A stretch of 64,000 nt of DNA from Planctomycetota bacterium (GTDB lineage: Bacteria; Planctomycetota; Phycisphaerae; Phycisphaerales; UBA1924), in assembly GCA_018242605.1 (NCBI GenBank), contig JAFEBP010000007.1, positions 98,922-162,921 of the forward strand, read 5' to 3'. The position numbers and the translations under genes were made by a program. Positions 55,831 through 64,000 of this stretch are shown here, piece by piece (within the stretch, counting starts at the first letter, position 1; each line of letters begins with the position of its first letter). The notes under the pieces were generated by a model. That model was not told where the DNA came from. It ran no database searches and saw nothing but the letters and a program-made list of their open reading frames with translations.

Positions 55831-55862
55831 AAAAGGCCCGCGCGGTTCCAACAGCGCGGGCC
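55831..55862 (-). terminator. Possible intrinsic terminator after the small secreted protein gene
   Basis: A 9-bp GC-rich stem (GGCCCGCGC/GCGCGGGCC, 10-nt loop) read on the minus strand is followed by TTTT, about 90 nt past the stop codon of the small secreted protein gene. The T-run is short, so strength is uncertain. Confidence 0.55.
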
Positions 55863-55949
55863 GAGAAAATGACACGCTTTTCCTAGTCCTTTATCGATAC
55901 GGCGAGCCCACGCTATTGAGCGAGAACGCTCGGCATGCAAGTGTGCGGA

Positions 55950-56357
55950 TCACCTGATGTCGAACCGGTCCCAGTCGATTGCTGGGCCCCTGACTCCGGG
56001 CCGAATGTCGGCCGAACGCAGAATGAGAGAGTCGCCGTCCTGCGGAACCGGTCCTTGGCGAAATGTGAACACGAAGAAGATCCGGTAGACTCCATTTCCA
56101 AGATATTCGACGTTGCCCGGCCTCGCCAGATTCTTGTACTCTTGCAGCGTCCCAAGCTGGTAATCACGATCGCCCTTTCGCAGCCAGAGCGTATCCGTGA
56201 GGCGCCCGGTCAGGTAGATGCCGACATGTCCGCCTGCGGGCATTTGGATAACGCTATTCGATCCCCTGGTACTGATGGCATCCTCAACAGCGGCCATCGC
56301 CTGGCCACACGTCAGGGCCACAAGCACCAGAGCGGATTTCAAGAAGAGATTCTTCAT
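55950..56357 (-). CDS. Small secreted protein, function unknown
   Basis: A 135-residue protein with a Sec signal peptide (MKNLFLKSALVLVALTCGQAMA). The mature part is beta-rich (GGHVGIYLTGRLTDTLWLR, YRIFFVFTFRQG) and ends AIDWDRFDIR. No family was recognised. The start with GGAG about 10 nt upstream is preferred to an ATG nine bases earlier. It is divergent from the sigma factor gene 483 nt away and lies beside the secreted giant genes. Confidence 0.72.
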   Translation of the reverse strand: MKNLFLKSALVLVALTCGQAMAAVEDAISTRGSNSVIQMPAGGHVGIYLTGRLTDTLWLRKGDRDYQLGTLQEYKNLARPGNVEYLGNGVYRIFFVFTFRQGPVPQDGDSLILRSADIRPGVRGPAIDWDRFDIR

Positions 56358-56840
56358 GTTCAACATGCTCCATTCGCGTTGTCCCGAAAGCCCCGATACG
56401 ACGCGTAGCGGAGAAGACGAGACCTGCATGCATTGAGTGGCGGCAAATGGACCGACGAGCGCATCCGATCGTCTAATTTCTGCCAAAGTTCCATTCTGGA
56501 CACCTGTTTGGCGACCTCGATGCCTCGGTTCCGGCTCGGTGCTTCCGGCTTTCCAGTGGGCAGAAAGGAGCTGACCTTGCCCATCTACGGTGCCCGATTT
56601 CGCTATCGCGTTCCGCCGATGGCCATCGCGTAAGAACTAGGAGAGACCCCACGAGAAAGATGCGGCGGCCTCTCGAAGTTCGCATTACGTAAGGGTTCCG
56701 TGGTCAAACGACGCACCCGTCGGCAGGCCCCCCGCCCATTGAGCAGAGAACTCGAATACGGAACACTGAGGGTGTTATGCTACGTTTTGTTGTTCGGGTC
56801 TCTGTACGGCGATCCGCAGACAGTTGGAGGACACTGCTCA
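56358..56840. other. 483-nt divergent intergenic region before the second sigma factor
   Basis: Presumably holds promoters for both the small secreted protein and the sigma factor. The plus-strand frame of the sigma gene is open back to an ATG at 56700, but its leader (Arg-rich, then a hydrophobic stretch) is unlike the family. No other feature was identified. Confidence 0.4.
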
Positions 56841-57449
56841 ATGGCTGCACCTGCTCCGCACGAAGACGCTCCCGACAGTCGCGGGGAATCCCTTACCAAA
56901 ATGCTGGAAGAAGCCCGCGAAAAAGGGCCCGAGGCTACGAAGAAGCTCATCGCGGTGCTCTACGAAGAGCTTCGGAAGTTAGCGGCTGGCCAGATGGACC
57001 GTGAGCGGACTGGTCACACGCTCCAGCCCACTGCGCTCGCGAATGAAGTCGTCATCCGCCTATTGGGTACGGACAAGCCGAACTGGATCTCAAAGGCTCA
57101 TTTCCTGGGGGCCGCGGCGACGGCGATGCGGCGCGTGCTTGTGGACCACGCAAGGGCGCGAAATGCGGCCAAACGTTCGGGAGGGAACAAAGTGAGCATG
57201 GACTCGATCGATGCGGACCCGCTCGTCGAACCCTCGGGCAGGTTCGAAGAGGAGATCGAGATCGTTGATGCCCTGCTCACGGAGTTGGCGAGCCTCGACG
57301 AGCGCCAAGCCCAGATCATGGAGTACAAGTACTTCGCCGGGATGGACAACACACAGATCGCGGAGTTGCTCGGGATCAGCGTGCGAACCGTTGAGCAGCA
57401 GCACACGTTCGCGAAGCGGTGGATGAAGGCACGATTCGACGCCAAGTGA
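56841..57449 (+). CDS. ECF-type RNA polymerase sigma factor (second kinase-linked)
   Basis: A 202-residue ECF sigma factor. Region 2 includes YEELRKLAAGQMDRERTGHTLQPTALANEVVIRLL and RRVLVDHARARNAAKR; region 4 is IMEYKYFAGMDNTQIAELLGISVRTVEQQHTFAKRWMKAR. The ATG follows GGAGG by about 10 nt. It opens a plus-strand run with two Ser/Thr kinases and, like the first sigma factor, has no visible anti-sigma gene. Same group as the factor near 51.4 kb but clearly not a recent copy. Confidence 0.9.
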   Translation: MAAPAPHEDAPDSRGESLTKMLEEAREKGPEATKKLIAVLYEELRKLAAGQMDRERTGHTLQPTALANEVVIRLLGTDKPNWISKAHFLGAAATAMRRVLVDHARARNAAKRSGGNKVSMDSIDADPLVEPSGRFEEEIEIVDALLTELASLDERQAQIMEYKYFAGMDNTQIAELLGISVRTVEQQHTFAKRWMKARFDAK

Positions 57450-57556
57450 TCCCGCCCCGACGCGACCGGTCGGCCTTCATGTGAAATTAGAGCGTCCCAG
57501 TGCTCCTTGTGTAATCCTGCCAAGTGCCCACCCTCTGCGAGATACTGCCAACTTCC

Positions 57557-60500
57557 ATGCCATCCGATCGCCACAAACGAATGACCGAGCTCTTTACCGC
57601 GGCACAAGAGTTGCCACCCGACCAGCGCGAGGCGTTCCTCCTGGCCAACTGTGCTGGCGACCTCGAACTGGCAAAAGAGGTCTTGAAGTTGTTTGCGAAA
57701 CAGACGTCCACGAACACCTTCATGGCCGCGCCGGCTGCTGACCTCCAAAATTTGTTCTTTGCCGACACAGAAGCGCTCACCCCGTCTCTCAGGCACCCTG
57801 ATCCAAACGCCGTAACCACGCCAGCGCGACCGGATCAGCTCCCGCCGAACAACCCAGGTTCACGCACCGGTGGAGGAGAGCATCGGGGCGACCGCATCGG
57901 ACCCTACAAGCTTTTGGAGATCATCGGTGAGGGTGGGTTCGGCACGGTCTGGCTCGCCGAGCGCCGCGAGCCAATGGTGCAGCGGGTGGCGTTGAAGGCG
58001 ATAAAGCCGGGTATGGACAGCAAAGCCGTGATCGCTCGTTTTGAGCAGGAGCGCCAGGCTCTGGCGGTGATGGACCACCCAAACGTTGCAAAAGTACTCG
58101 ACGGCGGCGTCACCAACTCGGGGCGCCCGTACTTCGTGATGGAGCACGTCAAGGGTGATCCGATCACCGTCTTCTGCGACCGCCAGCGTTTCACGATCCG
58201 TCAGCGGCTGGAGCTTTTTGCCAGCGTCTGCGACGCCGTCCAGCATGCCCACATAAAGGGGGTCATTCACCGCGATATCAAGCCCAGCAATGTGCTGGCC
58301 GCGGAAATCGACGGGCACCCAGTGGTAAAGGTCATCGACTTCGGTATCGCCAAAGCCATCAGCCACACGTTCACCGACAAGACGATTTTCACCGAGCGAG
58401 GCCAGATCATCGGCACGCCCGAGTACATGTCCCCCGAGCAGGCCGAGATGGGCGCGACTGACATCGACACGCGCAGCGATGTCTATTCGCTGGGGGTCGT
58501 GCTTTACGAAATGCTCTGCGGCTCAGTGCCCTTCGATTCCAAGAGCCTTCGTGCAGCGGGATACGCCGAGATTCAGCGGATCATCCGCGAGGACGAACCG
58601 CCTCGCCCGAGCACGAAGCTGAGCACGATCGATGATGAGACGGGCACCGCCATCGCCAAAGCCCGCCAGGCCGAACGCAACAAGATTGCAGGCGAACTGA
58701 AACGCGAGCTGGAGTGGATCCCGCTCAAAGCCATGCGGAAGGATCGAGCTCGCCGCTACGCCAGCGCCGAGGCCCTGGGTGCGGATGTGCGTCGGTATTT
58801 GGAGGGCAAGCCACTCGACGCCGCTCCCGAGTCTCGTGCCTATCTCGTGCGGAAGTTCGTCCGCCGGAACCGAGGCCAGGTGCTGGCAGCCTTGGCAATC
58901 GCGGTCGCGCTGGTGGCGGGGTTCGGGACCGCGCTCTGGCAGGCCCGAGAGGCGGCCCGGCAGCGCGACGCCGCCGTCGATGCCGGGCGCAAGGAAGCCC
59001 AACAGCGCGCCGCGGCCGAGACAGCTGAAAAGGCCGAGAAGGAACGCGCCGAACAGTTGCAGAGAGTCTCCGACTTCCAGTCGCGAATGCTCGGCCAGAT
59101 CGACACCAAAGCCGCCGGCGTGGGGCTAATCGCCGACGTGCGCGAGCGGTTCGTCGCGGCCCTGGAGAAAGCTGGCGTGTCCGAAGCCGAGCGTGTCGCG
59201 CAGGCCAAGACCCTCGGCGACCTGCTGGTCCGCGTGAACGCCACCGACACCGCCACGGCCATGATCGACCGCACGATCCTCAAGCCCGCGATCAAGACCA
59301 TCGACGAGCAGTTCAAGGGCGATCCCAAGACCGACGCGAGCCTGCGACAAGCGATCGCGAACTTGTACATAACCGTCGGGCTCCACGACGCGGCCTTCCC
59401 ACTGCAGGAGGGTGCTCTGATTACCCGTCGCCGCGTGCTGGGGGAGGAGCACCCGGACACGCTCACATCCATCAGCAATATGGGTTTCCTGCTCGACGAA
59501 CAAGGCAAGCTGGCCGAGGCCGAGCCTTACTACCACGAGGCCCTGGAGAAGTCCCGCCGCGTGCTGGGGGAGGAGCACCCGAGTACGCTCACATCCATCA
59601 GCAATATGGGCGCATTGCTCCAGGCACAGGGCAAGCTGTCCGAGGCCGAGCCGTACTACCGCGAGGCGCTCGAGAAGCGCCGTCGCGTGCTGGGGGAGGA
59701 GCACCCGGACACGCTCACATCCATCAACCTCATGGGTTTTTTGCTCCAAGACCAGCGCAAACTGGTCGAGGCCGAGCCATACTACCGCGAGGCCCTCGAG
59801 AAGCGCCGCCGCGTGCTGGGGTCGGAGCACCGGGACACGCTCGTCTCCATCAACAACATGAGCTTAGTGCTTAGGTTCCAGGGCAAGCTGTCCGAGGCCG
59901 AGCCGTACTACCGAGAGGCCCTCGAGAACTCCCGCCGCGTGCTGGGGGATGAGCACCCGCATTTGCTCAGCGTCATCAGCAACATGGGCTCCCTGATGGA
60001 GGCCCAGGGCAAGTTGGCCGAGGCCGAGCCGTACTACCAAGAGGCCCTCGAGAAGTCCCGCCGCGTCCTGGGGGAAGAGCACCCGGTTACGCTCACCGCC
60101 ATCGGCAAAATGGGCTCATTCCTCTATGTCCAGGGCAAGCTGTCCGAGGCCGAGCCGTACTACCGCGAGGCGCTCGAGAAGCGCCGTCGCGTGCTGGGGG
60201 AGGAGCACCCAGACACGCTCACATCCATCAACAACATGGGCGCCGTGCTCCAGAACCAGGGCAAGGGGGCCGAGGCCGAGCCGTACTACCGAGAGGCCCT
60301 TGAGAAATCCCGCCGCGTGCTGGGGGAGGAGCACTTGAACACGCTCATGTCCATTATCAACATGGGCGCCCTGCTTCAGGTCCAGGGCAGGTTGGCCGAG
60401 GCAGAGCCGTACTTCCGCGAGGCCCTTGAGAAGTCCCGCCGCGTGCTGGGGGAGGAGAACCTGAACACGCTCATCTCAGCTTGTTTGATGGCACGCCTGA

Positions 60501-60928
60501 AACTCGATCAAAGAAAGGCCCGAGAAGCGTTCAATCTCATCGCGCCCTACGAGCCGGCGGCTCGCAAACAGTTCACCGGCGGCAACGCGCGTCGGCTCGC
60601 AGATTTCCTTACCGCCTATGGACGCGCCCGCGTGGGTGTTGGTTTCGATGGAGAACGCTTCAAGCTCGCCGAAGCGAACCTGCTCGAAGCCCATCCGATC
60701 TACCTCGCCGCCAAGGGCCGTGGTCCGACGCACAAAGACACGCTCGAGTGCGTTCATGCCCTCGTCGATCTCTACGCCGCGTGGGACGAGGCCGAGCCGG
60801 GCAAGGGCTACGACGCCAAGGCCGCGGAATGGCAAGTCAAACTCGAAGCGGCGAAGGCAGCCAAACCCGCGGACGCCAAAGGCGCAGCCAACGGCCCAAA
60901 GAACAAACCCGCTGATCAACCGCGATAG
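57557..60928 (+). CDS. Transmembrane Ser/Thr protein kinase with tandem TPR repeats
   Basis: A 1,123-residue Hanks kinase. Start MPSDRHKRM parallels MSADRHKRK of the next kinase and fixes the start, with DLELAKEVLKLF-type helical leader. Kinase core: GEGGFGTVWLAE near 125-135, Lys147, HRDIKPSN with Asp240, DFG Asp261, YMSPEQ. A membrane helix lies near 440-460, then a coiled coil, and from about residue 625 nine near-identical 42-residue kinesin-light-chain-like TPRs (RRRVLGEEHPDTLTSISNMG). The final part is less regular and ends Lys/Ala/Pro-rich. It is 107 nt downstream of the sigma gene. TPRs probably bind partner proteins outside or inside the membrane depending on topology, which I could not fix. 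Confidence 0.93.
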   Translation: MPSDRHKRMTELFTAAQELPPDQREAFLLANCAGDLELAKEVLKLFAKQTSTNTFMAAPAADLQNLFFADTEALTPSLRHPDPNAVTTPARPDQLPPNNPGSRTGGGEHRGDRIGPYKLLEIIGEGGFGTVWLAERREPMVQRVALKAIKPGMDSKAVIARFEQERQALAVMDHPNVAKVLDGGVTNSGRPYFVMEHVKGDPITVFCDRQRFTIRQRLELFASVCDAVQHAHIKGVIHRDIKPSNVLAAEIDGHPVVKVIDFGIAKAISHTFTDKTIFTERGQIIGTPEYMSPEQAEMGATDIDTRSDVYSLGVVLYEMLCGSVPFDSKSLRAAGYAEIQRIIREDEPPRPSTKLSTIDDETGTAIAKARQAERNKIAGELKRELEWIPLKAMRKDRARRYASAEALGADVRRYLEGKPLDAAPESRAYLVRKFVRRNRGQVLAALAIAVALVAGFGTALWQAREAARQRDAAVDAGRKEAQQRAAAETAEKAEKERAEQLQRVSDFQSRMLGQIDTKAAGVGLIADVRERFVAALEKAGVSEAERVAQAKTLGDLLVRVNATDTATAMIDRTILKPAIKTIDEQFKGDPKTDASLRQAIANLYITVGLHDAAFPLQEGALITRRRVLGEEHPDTLTSISNMGFLLDEQGKLAEAEPYYHEALEKSRRVLGEEHPSTLTSISNMGALLQAQGKLSEAEPYYREALEKRRRVLGEEHPDTLTSINLMGFLLQDQRKLVEAEPYYREALEKRRRVLGSEHRDTLVSINNMSLVLRFQGKLSEAEPYYREALENSRRVLGDEHPHLLSVISNMGSLMEAQGKLAEAEPYYQEALEKSRRVLGEEHPVTLTAIGKMGSFLYVQGKLSEAEPYYREALEKRRRVLGEEHPDTLTSINNMGAVLQNQGKGAEAEPYYREALEKSRRVLGEEHLNTLMSIINMGALLQVQGRLAEAEPYFREALEKSRRVLGEENLNTLISACLMARLKLDQRKAREAFNLIAPYEPAARKQFTGGNARRLADFLTAYGRARVGVGFDGERFKLAEANLLEAHPIYLAAKGRGPTHKDTLECVHALVDLYAAWDEAEPGKGYDAKAAEWQVKLEAAKAAKPADAKGAANGPKNKPADQPR
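59435..60568 (+). repeat. Nine 126-bp tandem repeats encoding TPRs
   Basis: The motif GTGCTGGGGGAGGAGCACC recurs at 59435 and every 126 bp to about 60443, always in frame within the kinase gene. Each copy encodes one 42-residue TPR. Adjacent copies are near-identical, suggesting recent amplification or gene conversion. Confidence 0.9.
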
Positions 60929-61017
60929 GTCCCGTCGCACGCACACTCGCACCGCGTGTTAACAAGGCGATCCCGTCAAACAACTCTCTAGTCCACCTCC
61001 ACCAACCGCCCCCCTCC

Positions 61018-64000
61018 ATGTCCGCCGACCGCCACAAGCGCAAAACCGACCTCTTCACCGCGACGTACGACTTGCCGCCGGACCAGCGCGAGGCCTTCGT
61101 CCGCGCCAACTGCGGCGGCGACCTCGAACTGGCGGCCGAGGTCCTCGCGATGCTGGCGCAAGGCACGACGAAGCTTGAGCGCTTTATGCCTGCGCCTTTC
61201 GTCGATCTAAACGACCCGAAAGTCGTATTCAACTTCGCCGGGCACGACGCTTTCTCCGCCGATCCCGCGTGGCAGCGTGAGCAAGCCGGAACTCAAATCG
61301 GCCCATACACCCTCAGGTCAATTCTCGGCCACGGCGGCTGGGGCGAAGTGTGGCTCGCCGACCAGACCGAACCCATCAAGCGGTTCGTCGCGATCAAGAT
61401 CATCAGGTTTGGGATGGATTCCGACTCCGTCGTTGCCCGGTTCAAGGCAGAGCGCCAGGCACTGGCCCTGATGGACCACCCCGGCATCGCCAAGGTCTTT
61501 GACGCCGGCGCCACCAACCTGGGCCGCCCGTACTTCGTGATGCAGTACATCAAGGGCGAGCCGATCACCACGTACTGCGATCGTGCGAAGTTGACGATCC
61601 CCCAGCGACTGGAGCTGTTCTGCCAGGTCTGCGAAGCCGTGCAGCACGCGCACACGAAGGGAATCATCCACCGCGATCTCAAGCCTTCGAACATCCTTGT
61701 TGACATTTCCATCGACAAACAGGGAACAACGACCGCACGGCCGATGGTGATCGACTTCGGCATCGCCAAGGCCCTCAACGAAGACATCGCCGAGCGTGCA
61801 TTCGTCACCAGGGCCTACACGCCCATCGGGACCGCCGAGTACATGAGCCCCGAGCAAGTCGGTGTGAAAGGCTCGACGATCTCCACCAGCACGGATGTCT
61901 ACGCACTGGGAGTGCTGCTGTATGAACTTGTGACCGGCGCACTGCCCTTTGATTCGCAGACGCTCCGCGGCGCACCCACCTCAGAGTTGCAGGCGTTCAT
62001 CCTGAACACCGATCCACCCCGCCCCGCGACGCGGCTCACATCCATGGACGACGGCGGGACTGCGGCCGCGGCGGCTCGCGGAGAGTCAGCCCATTCTCTC
62101 GCCAAAATGCTCCGCGGCGAGCTCGCGTGGATCCCCCTCAAAGCCATCCGCAAGGCGCAGGCGGAACGCTACGAATCTCCCTCGCAACTCGCGTCCGACA
62201 TTCGCAACTATCTCGACAATCGTCCGTTGATCGCGGGGCCGGAGAGCGGGTGGTACAAGACCCGGAAGTTCGCGAGGAGGAACAAGGGGACGGTGACGGC
62301 GGGAGCAGCGATCGCGATGAGCCTGGTGCTGGGGGTTGCGAGCACGTTGTGGATGGCCAACGACGCGAGGTTACAGGCTAGACGAGCCGATGAGCGGACG
62401 GCCGAGGCACAGGCCGCCCTCAAGAGGATCGAATACAACTCCTACGTCGCCAACGTTCAAATGGCTGCAGCGGCGATGGACTTTCGCCAGTTCGACCGCG
62501 TACGAGAGCGTCTCGACGCGTGCCCGGAACACCTGCGCGGCTGGGAATGGCGATGGCTCGATGCGACGTCCGACACGAGCCTCGCCCAACTGAAGGGGCA
62601 CACGAGCGGGATTAACTCTGTTGCGTTCAGCCCCGACGGCACGCGGGTCGTCACCGCCTCGACGGACATGACTGCGCGGGTGTGGAACTTGGCCACGGGG
62701 GCGTGCCTCGCCGAACTCAAGGGGCACACGGACGCTATCAGATCCGTGGCATTCAGCCCCGACGGCACACGGATCGTCACGGCGTCAGACGACAAGACTG
62801 CGCGCGTGTGGGATGCGGCCACGGGAGCGAGAGTCGCCGAACTGACAGGGCACCGGGGTAGTATCAGATCCGCCGCGTTCAGCCCGGACGGCATGCGCGT
62901 CGTCACCGCCGGTTTCGACATCACCGCGCGGGTTTGGGACGCGGCGACGGGAGCACCCCTCGCCGAACTCATCGGGCACCTTGGCAGTATTAACGCTGCT
63001 GCGTTTAGCCCCGATGGTAAGCGGATCGTAACGGCCTGCTTGGACAAGAGTGCGCGGGTGTGGAACGCGACGACGGGAGCGAGCCTTGCCGAACTGAAGG
63101 GGCATACGGGCGGCGTCAGATCCGCCGTGTTCAGCCCGGACGGCACGCGGATCGTCACGGCGCCTTATGACCCCACCCCGTGGATGGTCTCAGCTGCGTC
63201 GTCGGATACCACCGCCCGGGTATGGGACGCGGCCACGGGGGTCAGCCTGGCCGAACTCAAGGGGCACACGAGCGGCATTAACACTGCCGCGTTCAGCCCT
63301 GACGGCACTCGGATTGTCACCGCGTCGGATGACACGACCTCGCGAGTGTGGGACGCGGCCACGGGGAGAAGCCTCTTCGAACTGAAAAGGCACACAGGTG
63401 TTATCAGATCCGCCGCGTTCAACCCAGACGGCACTTGGATCGTTACGATGTCAGACGACAAGACTGCGCGAGTGTGGGACGCGGCCACGGGGGCCAGCCT
63501 TGCCGAACTCAAGGGGCACACTCGCTCCGTTAATGCTGTCGCATTCAGCCCGGACAGCACGCGGATCGTCACAGCGGCGGATGACACGACCCCGCGAGTG
63601 TGGGATGCAGCCATGGGGGCGAGCCTCGCCGAACTCAAAGGGCACACCATCGCTATTATGGCTGCCGCGTTCAGCCCCGACGGCACGCGGATCGTCACCG
63701 CGTCTTGGGATAAGACCGCGCGGGTGTGGAACACGGCGACGGGGGCGATCGTCGCCGAACTCAAAGGGCACACGAGCGGTATTAACGCTGCCGCGTTCAG
63801 CCCCGACGGCACGCGGATCGTCACGGCCGCGTCGATGGACGCCACCGCGCGGGTGTGGGACGCAGCCACCGGGGCTTGCCTCGCCGAGCTCCTGGGGCAC
63901 ACGGGCATTGTCAGTTCCGCCACGTTCAGCGCCGATGGTTTGCGGATCGTCACGGCGTCGCTGGACACGACCGCGCGGGTGTGGGACACGGCGACGGGGG
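61018..64000 (+). CDS. Ser/Thr protein kinase with tandem WD40 repeats (runs off the window)
   Basis: At least 994 residues, with no stop before the window end. MSADRHKRK and the following leader match the upstream kinase, then: GHGGWGEVWLA near 104-114, Lys127, HRDLKPSN with Asp220, DFG Asp246, YMSPEQ. A membrane helix is near 424-445, a short coiled coil follows, and from about residue 522 WD40 repeats of 42 residues (GHTSGINSVAFSPDGTRVVTAS, then D/STxxARVWDAATGA) continue to the end, at least eleven copies. It is a tandem paralogue of the preceding kinase with a different C-terminal module. The gene begins 89 nt after its neighbour's stop. Confidence 0.93.
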   Translation, partial: MSADRHKRKTDLFTATYDLPPDQREAFVRANCGGDLELAAEVLAMLAQGTTKLERFMPAPFVDLNDPKVVFNFAGHDAFSADPAWQREQAGTQIGPYTLRSILGHGGWGEVWLADQTEPIKRFVAIKIIRFGMDSDSVVARFKAERQALALMDHPGIAKVFDAGATNLGRPYFVMQYIKGEPITTYCDRAKLTIPQRLELFCQVCEAVQHAHTKGIIHRDLKPSNILVDISIDKQGTTTARPMVIDFGIAKALNEDIAERAFVTRAYTPIGTAEYMSPEQVGVKGSTISTSTDVYALGVLLYELVTGALPFDSQTLRGAPTSELQAFILNTDPPRPATRLTSMDDGGTAAAAARGESAHSLAKMLRGELAWIPLKAIRKAQAERYESPSQLASDIRNYLDNRPLIAGPESGWYKTRKFARRNKGTVTAGAAIAMSLVLGVASTLWMANDARLQARRADERTAEAQAALKRIEYNSYVANVQMAAAAMDFRQFDRVRERLDACPEHLRGWEWRWLDATSDTSLAQLKGHTSGINSVAFSPDGTRVVTASTDMTARVWNLATGACLAELKGHTDAIRSVAFSPDGTRIVTASDDKTARVWDAATGARVAELTGHRGSIRSAAFSPDGMRVVTAGFDITARVWDAATGAPLAELIGHLGSINAAAFSPDGKRIVTACLDKSARVWNATTGASLAELKGHTGGVRSAVFSPDGTRIVTAPYDPTPWMVSAASSDTTARVWDAATGVSLAELKGHTSGINTAAFSPDGTRIVTASDDTTSRVWDAATGRSLFELKRHTGVIRSAAFNPDGTWIVTMSDDKTARVWDAATGASLAELKGHTRSVNAVAFSPDSTRIVTAADDTTPRVWDAAMGASLAELKGHTIAIMAAAFSPDGTRIVTASWDKTARVWNTATGAIVAELKGHTSGINAAAFSPDGTRIVTAASMDATARVWDAATGACLAELLGHTGIVSSATFSADGLRIVTASLDTTARVWDTATG
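62626..64000 (+). repeat. 126-bp tandem repeats encoding WD40 units
   Basis: TTCAGCCC-type cores occur at 62626, 62752, 62878, 63004, 63130, 63292, 63418, 63544, 63670, 63796 and 63925. Spacing is 126 bp except one unit with a 36-bp insertion (before 63292) and one with a 3-bp insertion. All keep the frame of the kinase gene. Confidence 0.88.

Larger units (their letters stand above)
55339..55949. other. 611-nt gap around the propeller-dockerin promoter
   Basis: Holds the presumed promoter of the propeller-dockerin gene, a possible 35-residue peptide at 55589-55696 and a terminator-like hairpin near 55835-55862. The remainder shows no convincing coding or RNA signal. Confidence 0.4.

Noticed and set aside
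59435..60568. CRISPR-like array
   Set aside because: Repeats are 126 bp, contiguous, in frame and encode TPRs; there are no spacers.

Overview
The window looks like chromosome of a GC-rich planctomycete, most likely of the class Phycisphaerae. Three observations point that way. Hanks-type Ser/Thr kinases carry WD40 or TPR tails and sit beside ECF sigma factors. Very large secreted proteins end in a dockerin-like repeat whose last two residues are Gly-Cys, next to a secreted protein with a PEP-CTERM-like tail (P-x-P-G, hydrophobic segment, Arg cluster). Cys4 zinc ribbons of the CxxCxYxL...CPxC type are placed in unrelated proteins. The lineage is inferred from protein style; no rRNA is present.

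Layout. (1) 1-6.3 kb, housekeeping: the tail of an unknown gene, fliM (behind a strong hairpin), a convergent ychF-GT41 glycosyltransferase pair, a bacterial deoxyhypusine-synthase-like gene with a clear terminator, and a DUF1697 gene. (2) 6.3-11.2 kb, a manganese-type ABC operon (binding protein, ATPase, two permeases) divergent from mntR. A TGTAGC-N4-GCTACA palindrome lies between them, and both permeases carry DtxR-like C-terminal domains. (3) 11.2-20.7 kb, a long minus-strand run: LolC/E-like permease, a LolD ATPase with an inserted zinc ribbon, alpha/beta hydrolase, GH3-type ligase, DinB, NRDE/TANGO2, a large membrane protein, and an N-formylglutamate-amidohydrolase-like protein. (4) 20.8-33.1 kb, mostly plus strand: mscL, a VTT membrane protein, a lipoprotein, DUF1579, GNAT, an orphan permease, a kinase-WD40 protein, a pseudouridine synthase fused to a methyltransferase, an unknown protein, and tRNA-Gly(TCC). 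(5) 33.1-34.6 kb, a short mobile-element scar: a truncated integrase next to the tRNA and an unknown gene. (6) 34.8-64 kb, a surface and signalling region: a 3,779-residue multidomain dockerin protein, a PEP-CTERM-like beta-solenoid, a kinase-sigma pair, a broken XRE regulator, a propeller-dockerin protein, a small secreted protein, then divergently a second sigma factor followed by two paralogous kinases. The last kinase runs off the window.

How it fits together. The last 30 kb can be read as two sigma-kinase modules set around a block of exported giant proteins. Kinase outputs (TPR or WD40) and extracellular architectures have been shuffled and amplified through in-frame tandem repeats. That the sigma factors control the giant proteins is my inference; no promoter motif was proven. 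The manganese locus is the best supported regulatory unit, because regulator, operator, transporter and permease-attached sensor-like domains agree. Starts were chosen by homology, Shine-Dalgarno spacing and overlaps. Reverse-strand mirror reading frames are abundant because of the GC content and were discarded.
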